A stretch of DNA of 64,000 nucleotides from Tenrec ecaudatus. Taxonomy: Eukaryota > Chordata > Mammalia > Afrosoricida > Tenrecidae. Location of the stretch: positions 9,180,758 through 9,244,757 of the forward strand of contig NC_134536.1 of assembly GCF_050624435.1 (NCBI RefSeq). The letters are read 5' to 3'. The notes under the pieces were generated by a model that searched no databases, was not told the DNA's origin, and was given only the letters and a program-made list of their open reading frames with translations. Made by a program: the position numbers and the translations under genes. Of the stretch, positions 50,701-57,250 are shown piece after piece (position 1 is the first letter of the stretch; the number at the start of each line of letters is the position of its first letter).

Positions 50701-51604
50701 GGTCTGGAAACCCCGGGGACACGCATGGGTCAGTCACCACGAGAAGACATCTACTACAGGCCACTAACAACTGACTGACCGAGACCTCCTGGTTCGCACT
50801 TCCCTTTCAGGTGGCGAGTTCGTGGACCACACTAGCCATTTTGTAACCAGGTCACTAAGCGTCTTGAGTCACAAAATCAGCCAAGATTCCTAGAACAAAA
50901 GGTCCCGATGGTGTTCTTTCATGGGCCCCCAGCGCAACCTTAGCCAAGCCAACCGGGGACCTGTGCCCCTTCCCTGCCAACCCAGCCCAGCCCAGACCAG
51001 TGCAGCAGAGCACTGAGGGGTCCACAGCCCCACCCCAAGAAGAGGGGGGAGGGAAGTTAAACTAACCCCCCCACACACACACACAGCAGGTGCGGGCTGG
51101 GGCGGAATTAGATGCTTCTCTGGAGCCGTCCTCCAGGCGGTGCCCCCAACCCTCGCCTCGGAGGGGCTCCCTTAAGGCGCGGGGCTCGGAGGAAGCAAGG
51201 CCCTGTCCCTCCCCAGGACTCGCGTGGGGGGAGGACGGGAGGAGACCCCCTAGGAGGCAGACGGGGAGGAGGGGTGACGCTCGAAGGGGGCCCTTGGGGC
51301 TCTTCCAGCCACCTCACGGGGCTCCCCGGACCCGCCCTGGAACCGGGAAGGCGCCGCCGCCGCCACAGCCACGCCGGGCGGCCTGACCCCCTCCATCCTA
51401 GCCAGGGGCCTGGGGACAAGAGGGGCAGGCCCCGGCGCGTCCCCCAGCACGCCCCCCGCGCGCCCGCGGGCACCTGTAGTAGCGGTCATCCTTGAAGGGC
51501 GTGAGGTCGTCGCGCAGCTCCCGGTAGGCCTCCTGCAGCCGCCGGCACAGCAGCTTGAGCTCGCCGCAGAGCCGGGGCTCGAAGGCCGGGTCCTCGGCGT
51601 CCAT
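18700..51604 (-). CDS. TMEM181: Transmembrane protein 181 (17 exons, complete)
   Basis: The 17 exons are annotated singly. Together they give 1548 nt, 515 aa, in one unbroken frame. The start MDAEDPAFEPRLCGELKLL and the end EEMPLQNGQAIRAKYK-EELDSD match human TMEM181 (GPR178) as I remember it. Layout: a cytosolic N-terminal helix; TM1 about 55-77; a lumenal/extracellular region about 79-210 with sequons at N89, N158, N181 and N202; then seven hydrophobic segments near 215-235, 252-275, 282-304, 318-338, 360-381, 395-416 and 439-461; and an acidic C-terminal tail with a DSDDD cluster. The fold resembles Wntless-type GPCR-like proteins. Human TMEM181 was found in a genetic screen as a host factor for cytolethal distending toxin; its normal role is unclear. 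G at -3 and +4 gives a strong start context. Confidence 0.96.
19079..19145 (-). CDS. TMEM181: TMEM181 exon 16
   Basis: It encodes ESQLKDNPAFSMLNDSDDD then VIY (468-489). This is the start of the acidic cytosolic tail. Acceptor TTTCCAG, donor GTGAGT. Confidence 0.95.
19146..19754 (-). other. TMEM181: TMEM181 intron 15
   Basis: A GT-AG intron; I see no gene or clear repeat in it. Confidence 0.7.
19755..19844 (-). CDS. TMEM181: TMEM181 exon 15
   Basis: It encodes SAEFLSFYGLLNFYLYTLAF then VYSPSKNALY (438-467), the last membrane segment. It follows the AT-AC intron, so it is preceded by AC and not AG. Confidence 0.94.
19845..20962 (-). other. TMEM181: TMEM181 intron 14, U12-type AT-AC intron
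   Basis: The donor on the minus strand is ATATCCTTTCC (20962-20952), a perfect U12 AT-AC 5' splice site. The 3' end is ...GAGGCCAC (to 19845). A branch-site match TCCCTTGAC has its A at 19855, ten bases from the intron end, the spacing U12 introns need. Splicing as AT-AC gives N-S-A-E-F across the join, the family sequence. No GT-AG choice keeps that sequence. Confidence 0.9.
20963..21045 (-). CDS. TMEM181: TMEM181 exon 14
   Basis: It encodes S410 and IVILYLRFGAQVLQDNF then VAELSTHYQN (411-437). It ends AATT directly before the ATATCC donor. Confidence 0.94.
21150..21191. repeat. (CA)n microsatellite with CG steps
   Basis: About 40 bp of alternating purine-pyrimidine CACGCACGCG type, a possible Z-DNA former. 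Confidence 0.9.
21979..22018. repeat. (GA)n microsatellite
   Basis: About 20 uninterrupted GA units at the edge of the degenerate tandem array that follows. Confidence 0.95.
22019..22315. repeat. Degenerate minisatellite, about 35-45 bp unit
   Basis: A loose unit of the form GCTGTGAGAAGTTRCACAGA, then RACATGYRTGTGT, recurs about seven times with strong divergence (for example near 22020, 22180, 22222, 22260). Confidence 0.6.
22948..23085 (+). mobile_element. AfroSINE
   Basis: GGAACCCTGGTGGCACAGTG and GGACTGCTAACCTCAGGGTC, then the body with AGAGAGAAAGCGTGGC. Confidence 0.75.
23110..23275 (-). mobile_element. AfroSINE, minus strand
   Basis: TCACTGCCATCGAGTCATGG then CGACCCCAGGGACACTATGG, the reversed SINE tail and body. 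It faces the SINE at 22948-23085. Confidence 0.6.
23536..23587 (-). CDS. TMEM181: TMEM181 exon 13
   Basis: It encodes DLRLKFLTALTFVVLVI (393-409), the first part of a membrane segment. Acceptor CCTCAG, donor GTAAGA. Confidence 0.95.
23588..24253 (-). other. TMEM181: TMEM181 intron 12
   Basis: No gene or clear dispersed repeat. A short direct repeat with TGACGTCAC (CRE-like, near 24130 and 24155) is seen. Confidence 0.6.
24254..24356 (-). CDS. TMEM181: TMEM181 exon 12
   Basis: It encodes GMKVFFMVVAATYVLYLLF then LIVRACSELRHMPYV (359-392), a membrane segment and following loop. Confidence 0.95.
24494..24536. repeat. (CA)n microsatellite
   Basis: About 21 CA units in TMEM181 intron 11, within 140 bp of the exon 12 acceptor. 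Confidence 0.95.
25091..25148 (-). CDS. TMEM181: TMEM181 exon 11
   Basis: It encodes VNELHDPMYQYRVDTGNFQ (340-358), a loop between membrane segments. Confidence 0.95.
25400..25520 (+). mobile_element. AfroSINE fragment in TMEM181 intron 10
   Basis: GGTGGCTAACTCCAAGGTCA then GCAGTTTGAAGTCACCGCTG: SINE head and start of body. Confidence 0.65.
26077..26168 (-). CDS. TMEM181: TMEM181 exon 10
   Basis: It encodes GERKCLTFYLPKFFLVGLLW then LASVTLGVWQ (309-338), a membrane segment. Donor GTGAGT, phase 2. Confidence 0.95.
26276..26406 (-). CDS. TMEM181: TMEM181 exon 9
   Basis: It encodes DPFFPLSFLVNSWLPGMLDD, then a hydrophobic stretch ending WLCVYHGIRVQ (265-308). Confidence 0.96.
26638..26727. 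repeat. (TC)n(AC)n compound microsatellite
   Basis: About 15 TC units run straight into about 29 AC units, within TMEM181 intron 8. Confidence 0.95.
27135..27234 (-). CDS. TMEM181: TMEM181 exon 8
   Basis: It encodes CLFAHSLRKFSMRDWGMEQ then KWMSILLPLLLLYN (232-264). Confidence 0.96.
27235..28719 (-). other. TMEM181: TMEM181 intron 7
   Basis: It contains a reversed partial SINE near 27555-27655. The rest is unassigned. Confidence 0.6.
27555..27655 (-). mobile_element. AfroSINE fragment, minus strand
   Basis: ACCGTCCTCCCTCAGCCGGG, then GGATTTGAGCTACTGACTTT, like the reversed SINE head. Diverged. Confidence 0.45.
28720..28800 (-). CDS. TMEM181: TMEM181 exon 7
   Basis: It encodes WKTYDPAFSKLEIWFRFVF then VVLTFIVT (205-231), entering the second membrane segment. 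Confidence 0.96.
28801..30722 (-). other. TMEM181: TMEM181 intron 6
   Basis: It holds an L1-like 3' end (28968-29545, + strand, antisense to the gene). The stretch 29600-30722 is unassigned. Confidence 0.7.
28968..29545 (+). mobile_element. LINE 3' end (L1-like), copy B
   Basis: Colinear with 200-757. It carries a G-rich purine tract (29369-29399), CAATAAAATGATTTTTAAAA as poly(A) signal, and an A/GA-rich tail. It inserted in TMEM181 intron 6, antisense to the gene. Confidence 0.7.
30723..30833 (-). CDS. TMEM181: TMEM181 exon 6
   Basis: It encodes RCAEIIVAHLGYLNYTQYTV then LVGFEHLKLPIKEMNFT (168-204), ectodomain with NYT and NFT sequons. Confidence 0.96.
31155..31470 (+). mobile_element. RTE/BovB LINE 3' fragment
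   Basis: CTTCTGGAAGAAGTTCGGCC, then CGTGGTCCAGAGAGACCAGT and GGCGCAGGACCGGGCAGTGT: the RTE 3' coding end, in TMEM181 intron 5. Confidence 0.75.
32022..32047 (+). other. G-quadruplex motif beside the exon 5 donor
   Basis: Five-G and four-G runs separated by single bases lie on the + strand (template for TMEM181), 18-43 bp past the exon 5 donor. Confidence 0.6.
32066..32187 (-). CDS. TMEM181: TMEM181 exon 5
   Basis: It encodes ETSVQTSFSMTVKVDGITQG then GNIMFIHNKVHNRTRTLTCAG (127-167), ectodomain with an NRT sequon. Donor GTAAGT. Confidence 0.96.
32340..32515 (-). mobile_element. Old LINE (L1-type) 3' fragment, minus strand
   Basis: GTTTATTGTGGTGAATAGAC ... CATCACACCCTCACCCATG resembles the reversed 3' end of old mammalian L1 copies. 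Strongly diverged. Confidence 0.4.
32528..32722 (+). mobile_element. AfroSINE
   Basis: GGGCCCTGGTGGCACAGTGG through CAGAAACCCACAGGGGCAG to CAACTCGATGGCAACTG, nearly full length. Confidence 0.85.
32722..32860 (+). repeat. Local intronic duplication, copy 1
   Basis: GTAAGTAGCAAGTCAGAAAG, then ACTTTCTCATGGCCAAACGG and TCAGCTGCTGCTTCT match 34750-34895 with few differences. Confidence 0.7.
33411..33501 (-). CDS. TMEM181: TMEM181 exon 4
   Basis: It encodes LKPIHILSNPLSTYNQQLW then LTCVVELDQSK (97-126). Acceptor CCTCAG, donor GTAGGA. Confidence 0.96.
33502..35050 (-). other. TMEM181: TMEM181 intron 3
   Basis: It holds copy 2 of the local duplication (34750-34895). The rest is unassigned. Confidence 0.6.
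34750..34895 (+). repeat. Local intronic duplication, copy 2
   Basis: AGTAAGTCAGAAAACACTGC, then CTTTTCTCATGACCAAGCGG and TCAGCTGCTGCTTCT. It is preceded, as at copy 1, by a SINE-tail-like CAACTCGATGGCA (34729-34741), so the duplicated unit seems to include the SINE end. Confidence 0.7.
35051..35103 (-). CDS. TMEM181: TMEM181 exon 3
   Basis: It encodes GPRVIQTSAANFSLNSKK (79-96) with an NFS sequon. Compared with human as remembered (SLNNSKK) one N is missing. Confidence 0.94.
35104..36714 (-). other. TMEM181: TMEM181 intron 2
   Basis: A GT-AG intron with no recognised gene or repeat. Confidence 0.6.
36715..36818 (-). CDS. TMEM181: TMEM181 exon 2
   Basis: It encodes LAPMRLYTLSKRHFVLVF, then VVFFICFSLTIFVGVK (45-78), the first membrane segment. 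It is shared by both first exons. Acceptor CTCCGCAG, donor GTAGGT. A minisatellite starts about 20 bp upstream of the acceptor. Confidence 0.96.
36838..37137. repeat. Minisatellite, about 15 bp unit, at the TMEM181 exon 2 acceptor
   Basis: About 18-20 units of the type GGGTGAGACGGACAG, with some shortened and some GGGGCATGA interruptions. On the transcript strand the unit is the pyrimidine-rich CTGTCCGTCTCACCC. Confidence 0.9.
38885..39090 (-). mobile_element. AfroSINE, minus strand
   Basis: AACCTCACTGCCCTTGGGGC, then GCCGCTGGTGGTTCCCAACT, GCTGGCCTCGTGGTTAGCGC and CGCCACCAGGGCT: complete and reversed. Confidence 0.8.
41625..41810 (-). mobile_element. RTE/BovB LINE 3' end, minus strand
   Basis: CTGTTAGGTGCTATCCAGTC, then AGTTCCGACCCATAGCGACC and AACAGAACAAAACATTGCTC: the reversed terminal part. 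Confidence 0.75.
42013..42215 (+). mobile_element. AfroSINE, full length
   Basis: GGAGTCCTGGTGGCATAGTG through GCTGCTACCCACAAGGTCAA and CAGAAAGCCACAGGGGCCC to GATCGATGGCAGTGAGTTTG. Confidence 0.85.
44490..44735. repeat. Degenerate GGGCAAGGCCACTGATT repeat
   Basis: Loose repeats of a motif like GGGCAAGGCCACTGATTGG (near 44638, 44673, 44700; weaker near 44525 and 44575) lie beside CpG island 2. Confidence 0.4.
44740..45260 (-). promoter_or_regulatory. TMEM181: CpG island, second TMEM181 promoter
   Basis: A CpG-dense block inside intron 1 surrounds the alternative first exon. On the transcript strand an E-box GCACGTGACC lies about 120 bp upstream of the ATG (near 45160-45169), with no TATA box. 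Confidence 0.75.
45036..45043 (-). CDS. TMEM181: TMEM181 alternative exon 1b (ATGGAGCC)
   Basis: ATG GAG CC is followed at once by a strong donor GTGAGTGG (45035 on). It ends in phase 2, the same as exon 1a, so joining exon 2 gives M-E-P-L-A-P-M-R-L-Y and a 474-aa protein. The 475-aa human form in protein databases has, as I remember it, this short start. G at -3 and +4. Confidence 0.8.
45430..45600 (-). mobile_element. AfroSINE, minus strand
   Basis: CAAACTCACTGCCCTCGAGT, then GGATTCCGACTCCTCGCGAC and GGTGGTTTCCAACTGACAGC. Confidence 0.8.
46140..46275 (+). mobile_element. AfroSINE 3' part
   Basis: CTACAGTCTCAGAAACCCAC and AGTTCTACCTTGTCCTACAG, then GAAGGCAGTGAGTTAAG. Confidence 0.7.
46715..47583 (+). 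mobile_element. RTE/BovB LINE, longest copy (RT core to 3' end)
   Basis: About 870 bp, colinear with the RTE from just before the catalytic motif. At 46830 the translation reads NLQYAKDTTLLAE; the RTE active-site box is YADD, so one catalytic Asp-pair position is changed. It continues to the 3' tip (GACAGCACCTAACGATAACC). Within TMEM181 intron 1. Confidence 0.85.
47963..48380 (+). mobile_element. LTR-like element, copy 1 (solo)
   Basis: It starts TGTGGTGGTTACATAATCT and ends CCCAGTCTAACA. It matches, in opposite orientation, 55694-56202. No internal retroviral genes are seen. Class is inferred from the ends and the target duplication of copy 2. A fossil. Confidence 0.5.
48470..48625 (-). mobile_element. 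RTE/BovB LINE 3' fragment, minus strand
   Basis: GCTGACCATCTACTTTACCA, then CAATGGTCTCCCCTGATAGC and AGAGTACGTGAGATGAAGTT, reversed RTE 3' end. Confidence 0.7.
48626..49629. other. Unassigned part of TMEM181 intron 1
   Basis: Nothing recognised. Confidence 0.5.
49630..49772 (-). mobile_element. AfroSINE, diverged, minus strand
   Basis: It ends ATAGCACCACCAGGGCTCCT, the reversed SINE 5' end; the body is poorly kept. Confidence 0.5.
50605..50755 (+). mobile_element. AfroSINE, second subtype
   Basis: CAGCGGAATCCCTGGGTGGG start, then GCAAGGCCTGGCGATGGCC, the subtype with a GCCTGGCGATC-type body. Confidence 0.55.
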
Positions 51605-52100
51605 GCCGCGCCCGCGCGCCCGCCCGGCCGCCGCTCCGCCGCTGCCCCGCCGCCCGCGCCTGCCCGCGCAGCCCCCTCCTGCTCCCCAGGCGCCGGGACC
51701 CGGGACCGCTGCGCGGGGCGGGCCGAGCAGGGGGAGGAGCAGCCGCGGGGAGGGGGCGCGGGAGGCGGGGCAGGGGTCCCGGGCCCCACCTACCCAGGGG
51801 CCCCGCCCACCAGCCCCGGCCCCTGGAGGAGAGGGAAGGAGTTCGGTGCAAGGCCGCCGGTTCCCAGAAAGAAATGGAAGGGCGCCGTCCCGGGGGGAGG
51901 ACCAGGACCGGGACGGGGCCGGGGTCGGATGGGAGGGGGCCAGTCCGGGAGGGAGCCCGAGCGGACGGCGGGCGGCGGTGCCGTTCGGTACCACGGACAG
52001 CGGCCGCGGGTGCCGCCCAGCCTCGCTAGCTTCCTCCGGGCCCAGTGCACACACTTCTTCCAGGAAACCCGCGGCAATGGCCGGCGGGTGACCATTGCCA
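51090..52100 (-). promoter_or_regulatory. TMEM181: CpG island, main TMEM181 promoter
   Basis: Extremely GC- and CpG-rich around exon 1a, no TATA box. Transcription of TMEM181 should start between about 51620 and 52000. Confidence 0.8.
51474..51604 (-). CDS. TMEM181: TMEM181 exon 1a
   Basis: It encodes MDAEDPAFEPRLCGELKLLC then RRLQEAYRELRDDLTPFKDDRYY (1-43) and two bases of R44. Donor GTGCCC. The frame is open upstream to 52054 without a stop, so a longer N terminus cannot be excluded from sequence alone. Confidence 0.95.
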
Positions 52101-52182
52101 TCCTTTTCAGCCGTAAAGACGTGTCAAAAGTGAGGGGTCCCTCCCCCGTACAGGATGCCAGAATGCATTCCTTAGCCACGGG

Positions 52183-52202
52183 GCGGGGGCGGGTAAAAAT
52201 AG
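52183..52202. promoter_or_regulatory. GC box next to a MEF2-like site
   Basis: GGCGGGGGCGGG then GTAAAAATAG (9 of 10 to a MEF2 site), with GAATGCATTCC (two TEAD half sites) just before. Upstream of TMEM181; motif match only. Confidence 0.25.
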
Positions 52203-52433
52203 CCTGGCCAAGGTAGTTCCTCCCATGCTTCCAAGCACCCACCACTAATGTGTGAAACGAAAACTCTCACATTAACACTCCCCCGCCAGGATTCCTTATC
52301 CCCCTGAGCGGCTGGATCTTTTAGGTTTGTTTGGTTTTTTTTCCCCAGTCAAAATGGAGGAGACAGTGGCCATGCTTTCTCCTCCTGACTGCAGGTCCAA
52401 CTTTCTGTTAGGTTTGTCTTGCATACTTTAGAG

Positions 52434-52898
52434 CAGCGGTTCTCAACCTGTGGGTCGCGACCCATTTGGGGGATGAACAACCCTTTCACAGATGTCGTCT
52501 AAGACCATTGGAAAACACATTTCCCACTGTCTTAGGAGCCAAGACACCACTCCTCTGTCTTGTTGGGTGCGCTCACATGCAGAGACGCCCATGACTACCC
52601 AGTATGAAGACCGTTACACACACTACACCATGCTTCAAGACAAAATCATTTGTAATTAGAAATCAATATTTCCAAATATGTAATTTCATATTGTTTTGTG
52701 ATTAATCACTATGCTTTATGTTCAATTTGTAACAATGAAAATACATCCTGCAGATTAGATATTTACATGACGATTCTTAACAGTAGCAAATTTACAGGTA
52801 TGAAGTAGCAATGAAAATAATTTTGTGGTTGGGGGGGTCACCACCATATGAACAACTGTATGAAAGGGTCAAGGCATTAGGAAGGTTGAGAACCGCTG
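52434..52898 (+). mobile_element. SPIN-like hAT element (465 bp)
   Basis: TIRs CAGCGGTTCTCAACC and GGTTGAGAACCGCTG. Flanking 8-mers CTTTAGAG and CTGTAGGG (6 of 8). Inside: GGGTCGCGACCC near the left end, an AT-rich middle (GTGATTAATCACTATGC). Too short to encode transposase. Confidence 0.9.
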
Positions 52899-52906
52899 CT
52901 GTAGGG

Positions 52907-54591
52907 GGACTTTCTACAAATCCACATCTTGGGGAGCCAGCCTTCACGACTGAATCTGAATGATAGTCTCTGGGTGCCAGGAAATATGTATTTTCTATGG
53001 GCTTTGGTTGGGATGTAGGTGGGGAGCATGCTTCCCCTGGGACAGCAGCATCTTCCTCAGTGATCCCTACCTTTCGACGAGGAAGGGCAGTCATCTTATC
53101 TCCATCACACAGGTGAGGCTGTTGGAGTGCAATGGGGCCCAGTGTCTGCTCTTGCTGCCAGTGGGTGGATTAGAACCCAGATGGAGCTGATGTTATGGGT
53201 TACGACCCCTCGGGTATGAGCTCCATTACCCCGTCCCCACCCCCACCCACCTGTGGCTGTTATCCCACTTGGGTGTGAGTTGTCTCTGTTCTGTCAATAA
53301 GGCAGGAATAGGGCAGGCTGCGTTTTATCCCACTCTCTGTGAGAACCAGCCAGAGAGGCAGAGATGAGAGAGGCGAGGTGCAAGCCGCATACAGTTACCT
53401 GGGAGCAGCAGCTCAAGGCAACAAGGGCATTTCTCCAGAACCCACGGAGCAAGGAAGGCTTCTCTGAGACCTTCGCTCTGAATTCAGATTCCTGGCCTTC
53501 TACACTGTGAGAAATCTCATTTCTGTTCATGAAAGCTACCCCCCTCGTGGCATTTCTGGAATAGCACTGGAGAACTGAGGCAACCCAGTATACTATGCAG
53601 CCGATAGTGAGGAGCCGGGGAGGGCCAATGGTGTCTGGGGGTCAAGCCCACTTCCCTGATTTCATGTAGCATCAAAGAAGCCGCTGAAGAGATGAGGTGT
53701 ACATCTCAGTACCTAAAGCCTTGTTACCCTTGTTAGAGATAGGTGTGATCCCAGATATAGATATATCTGTGTGTGCAGACATGAAGAGCAGGACTTATAT
53801 CCTCCTACCTGCCAATCACATGGCAGTGCCCCAAACCCTACCAGTGGATCAGACCTGACAGGAAGGCAGAGGCAGAGGAAGCCCAGCAGTGCTCAGCCCC
53901 TGGGCTCAGATCTGGACTGAGCAGAGCAAGCCAAAGCAGAGAGAGACCAAGCAGTGTACTCTGCTCACAGGACCCTCTCCTGGTGCCATTGAAGCCCGGA
54001 AGCTTGTTCCTTGAAGGAAGACAGCAGCTGTGATATAAGGGAAAGCAGGCTGGCCGCCCCCCTGCACCCCATCCCCCACCCCCCACCGGGAGAAGGAAGA
54101 GAGTTTATAAAGCAGATGGACAGGAGAGTCTCGGTTTTCCCACCCTAGGTTTTGGCTTAGAGGAAAACCAGACTACAGTAAACACCGTGGGGGTCGAGGG
54201 AAAGGGACCCCCCAGCAGGATCAAGTGGCCAGGACAGGGTGGTGCAGTGCAGAGCGCACCAGGCTTGGAATCAGCTCTCTTGAATCAGGGTGTGCTCATG
54301 AGTCTATTACTTCTACCCACTAATTTCCTAAAAGGGATTCCAATCGTGTCTAACCTCACAAGCCTTCAGTCTCCTCCCCCAGCACCAGGTAGCACAAAGC
54401 CACACATTTCCCCAAAGTTTCCTTCATGTTTCCTTTCCACATTGTTTGAGGAATAAGCAGCGCTAAATTGGCCCCAGGTGTCTTCTCATGACACAGAGTG
54501 GCTTCCTTAGCCATAACAGGCAGGGGACTTGTTGGAGAACTCACTGGTGGAGGAGGAGATGGTGAGAGAGTGACTATCACTACTGTACCCA

Positions 54592-54641
<50 letters not shown>

Positions 54642-55445
54642 TGGGAAGGGATGCACATGTGGTTCTGAGAAGACCTTTCACCCACTGAACCCACACAGCA
54701 GACCTTGCTTGTAAGCAGCCGTCCGGCACCATCTAGAAGCAATCACAGCATCCTTGCAGCAAGGAGGCTGTGGGTCAGGGAGGCCACCAGCCGGACGTTG
54801 AGTCAACAGACCAGTGTGACTTCACCGGCTTACCTAGTGGGTAGGGGCAATTTCATTTTCATCGTAATAAACATCAAGCACCCACTCCTCCAGGCCAGAG
54901 GAGCTCTGGTGAGGCGGTGGGTGCACTGCAGCTCCTGCTTTCTGCCCGTGCCTTTGGAGTCCTGCAGAGACAGCCGAAAGGTCAGCTCTCTGAGAAGTCA
55001 CAGGGGACTCCCGAGGTCACACTCAGACCACTGGGATAATATGGAATTGTCAGCATTCAGTCATTCTGCGCTCCCACTGGGAAGCGCACTAGGAGTGGCT
55101 GGCTCCGATGGTCCACTCTGGCCACCTGTATGGAAGGCCCACCTGCCAGGTGCCCTGGCCACCATCGCAGGAAAGACGACTCTGGACAAGGGGTTCCTGT
55201 CTTCCCTCTTGATCATACACTACGGCACATGGAAGCTCTGCTGGCATGGACACGTGTGCTCCAGACGTGTGGTTATTTTCCTTCCTCCGCAATCCCCACT
55301 CTGTCCTGGTGGAGCCCTCACAGGCAGTGTGTGGTGACACCCTCAGAGGCTATATTTGGGCTCTCTGCCTCCTTGGCGCTCAGTCTTCCTCCACAGAGCC
55401 CTCTCTCTGCAGGTCACCCCGACCACTCGGTTACACTGACGAGGC
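52907..55445. other. Intergenic, unassigned
   Basis: No gene recognised. A (GT)n microsatellite lies at 54594-54641. Confidence 0.6.
54594..54641. repeat. (GT)n microsatellite
   Basis: About 24 uninterrupted GT units. Confidence 0.95.
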
Positions 55446-55449
55446 CTGG

Positions 55450-55688
55450 TGCAATCCCCACCATGTCTTGAGGAGGTGCAGCCAGAATGCTTCTTAGAAG
55501 CCAGATGGTGAGACTTTGGACCTAATCAAGAGAGACCGCTCCCTGGAGAAGGAATTGTGCTTGGTAAAGTGGAGGGGCGGTAAAAAGAGGAAGGCTCTTG
55601 ATGAGATGGACTGACACACACAGTGGCTGCAACAAACAGGACAGTAGTGAGGATGACACAGGACCGGACAGGGTTTTATTCTGTTGTG
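55450..55688 (+). mobile_element. RTE/BovB LINE 3' fragment, split by an LTR-like element
   Basis: GAGGAGGTGCAGCCAGAATG ... GGATGACACAGGACCGGACA up to TCTGTTGTG. The same RTE continues after the insertion at 56203-56236 (GGGGTCATC ... TCTGACAAC). Confidence 0.75.
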
Positions 55689-55693
55689 CATGG

Positions 55694-56202
55694 TGTTAGT
55701 CTGGGTTGACTAGAGAAACAAACTCCTAGACTTTCATATATGTGTGAGAAAGAACTTTATATCAAAGAGTAATTGTATATTGAGAAAACAATCCCAGTCC
55801 AGTTCAAGTCCTTAAGTCCGATGTTAGCCCATATGTCCGATACCAGTCCATACATTCCTCTTCAGACTCACGAAACATATGCCATGACGCCGAATGCAGG
55901 AAGATCACAGGCCAGTGGGTGGGAAGCTTTGCGTATCCAGTGGAGGTGAAAATATCTCAGCGCTGGCGTGTCTCCTTGCGCCTGCTCCAGCTTCTGCTCC
56001 AGGGCTCTGGCTCCATCTGCGTAGCTCCATGTGGCTGGTCATCAGGGATGTCTCACAGGGAGTGTGTCCTGCCTCCTGTGAACTATTTATCTCCTTAGCA
56101 CCTCCAAATGAGGTCATCAAGCTGTGACCTGATTGACAGGCTAGACTCCACCCCTTCACTCTTAACAGTCTCAAATTGACACCAGATTATGTAGCTGCCA
56201 CA
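55694..56202 (-). mobile_element. LTR-like element, copy 2 (solo, 509 bp)
   Basis: Ends TGTTAG...GCCACA (TG...CA in both readings), flanked by the 5-bp repeat CATGG at 55689-55693 and 56203-56207. It is inserted in an RTE 3' end. A solo LTR of unnamed family is the simplest reading; it is a fossil with no genes. Confidence 0.6.
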
Positions 56203-56984
56203 CATGGGGTCATCTTGATGGCCTCTGACAACATTTAATTTAGACTCGTCAGTGCACAACTACCTGATTCATATTATTGGACACCCGTGTTCTAAGTAAG
56301 AATACTCCAGACTCCGAGGTTTTTGTTCCTGGTGCAATAGAATAAAAGGGGGCTTCTATTGTTCAAAATCAGCAGCACTGTCAGCACTTAGCTGTTAAAA
56401 TTCCTCACCCTACCTCGTCTTTATCAAGGTGTCTTATTATGTAATATATCTTCCCCCCCCCCCCCATGCCAGGAACATTTCACTTGGGCTGGGGTTTTGC
56501 TGACTGCGGCACAGCCTCTGGGGTGGGTCTCAGAAGTCATATCGGTCTTCAGAAGTCTTATGTGTGTCGAGCACCTTGAGCTCATCAGACAGAGCCTGTG
56601 TCCCTCCGAGATGGAGGGGTCTAGGACCCAGCATTCTGGAAGCTCCTAAAGTCTCCCCACCCCCACCCCCTCCTCACCACCCAGAGTCTCATCTCTGAGC
56701 TGCTCCACTGAAGCACGCCCAGTCAATTTCTGCAAGGTCAAATGATTGAGCAATGCCTAATTAGACAGCTGCCGGTGTGGACTCCCACTCGCAATGACAG
56801 GAGGTACAAACGAATGATGTGCCACCTGATCCTGGCCCAGCTTCCCGATAGGCGGGGGCTGTGTGGAGACATGGCATCGGGGGCTCCAGCCTTTTGCTGA
56901 CCCTCTGCCTCACCATGCGCTCCTCCTCTACCTGCTCCTCTTGCTGGCACGGCCAAGGGCAGCGAGGTGAACTATCCGTCATGA

Positions 56985-57250
56985 TTCAGAAAGGTGTTCA
57001 TAGGCTCATTTTTAGGATTAAATCACCAGGTCTTTCTTACTGGTCTTAGTCTGGAAGCTCCATTGAAGCCTGCCTGCCATGGCTGACCATGCTGGTAGTT
57101 GAAATACCAGCAGTGTAACTTCTGGCATCACAGCAACATGCAAGCCACCACATCTTTCTCCTGTGGAGTGGTTGGTTGGCAGGTTCAAACCATCCACCTT
57201 TCTGTTAGCAAGCCAGTGCTTACCACGCTGAGCTACCAGGGTTCCTCAGA
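56985..57250 (-). mobile_element. AfroSINE, second subtype, minus strand
   Basis: GGTGTTCATAGGCTCATTTT, then AAATCACCAGGTCTTTCTTA, CAGGTTCAAACCATCCACCT and GAGCTACCAGGGTTCC, the reversed SINE. Confidence 0.6.

Noticed and set aside
51555-52091. Plus-strand 178-codon frame antisense to TMEM181 exon 1
   Set aside because: Proline-, arginine- and alanine-rich translation typical of CpG islands; no start context or family motif.
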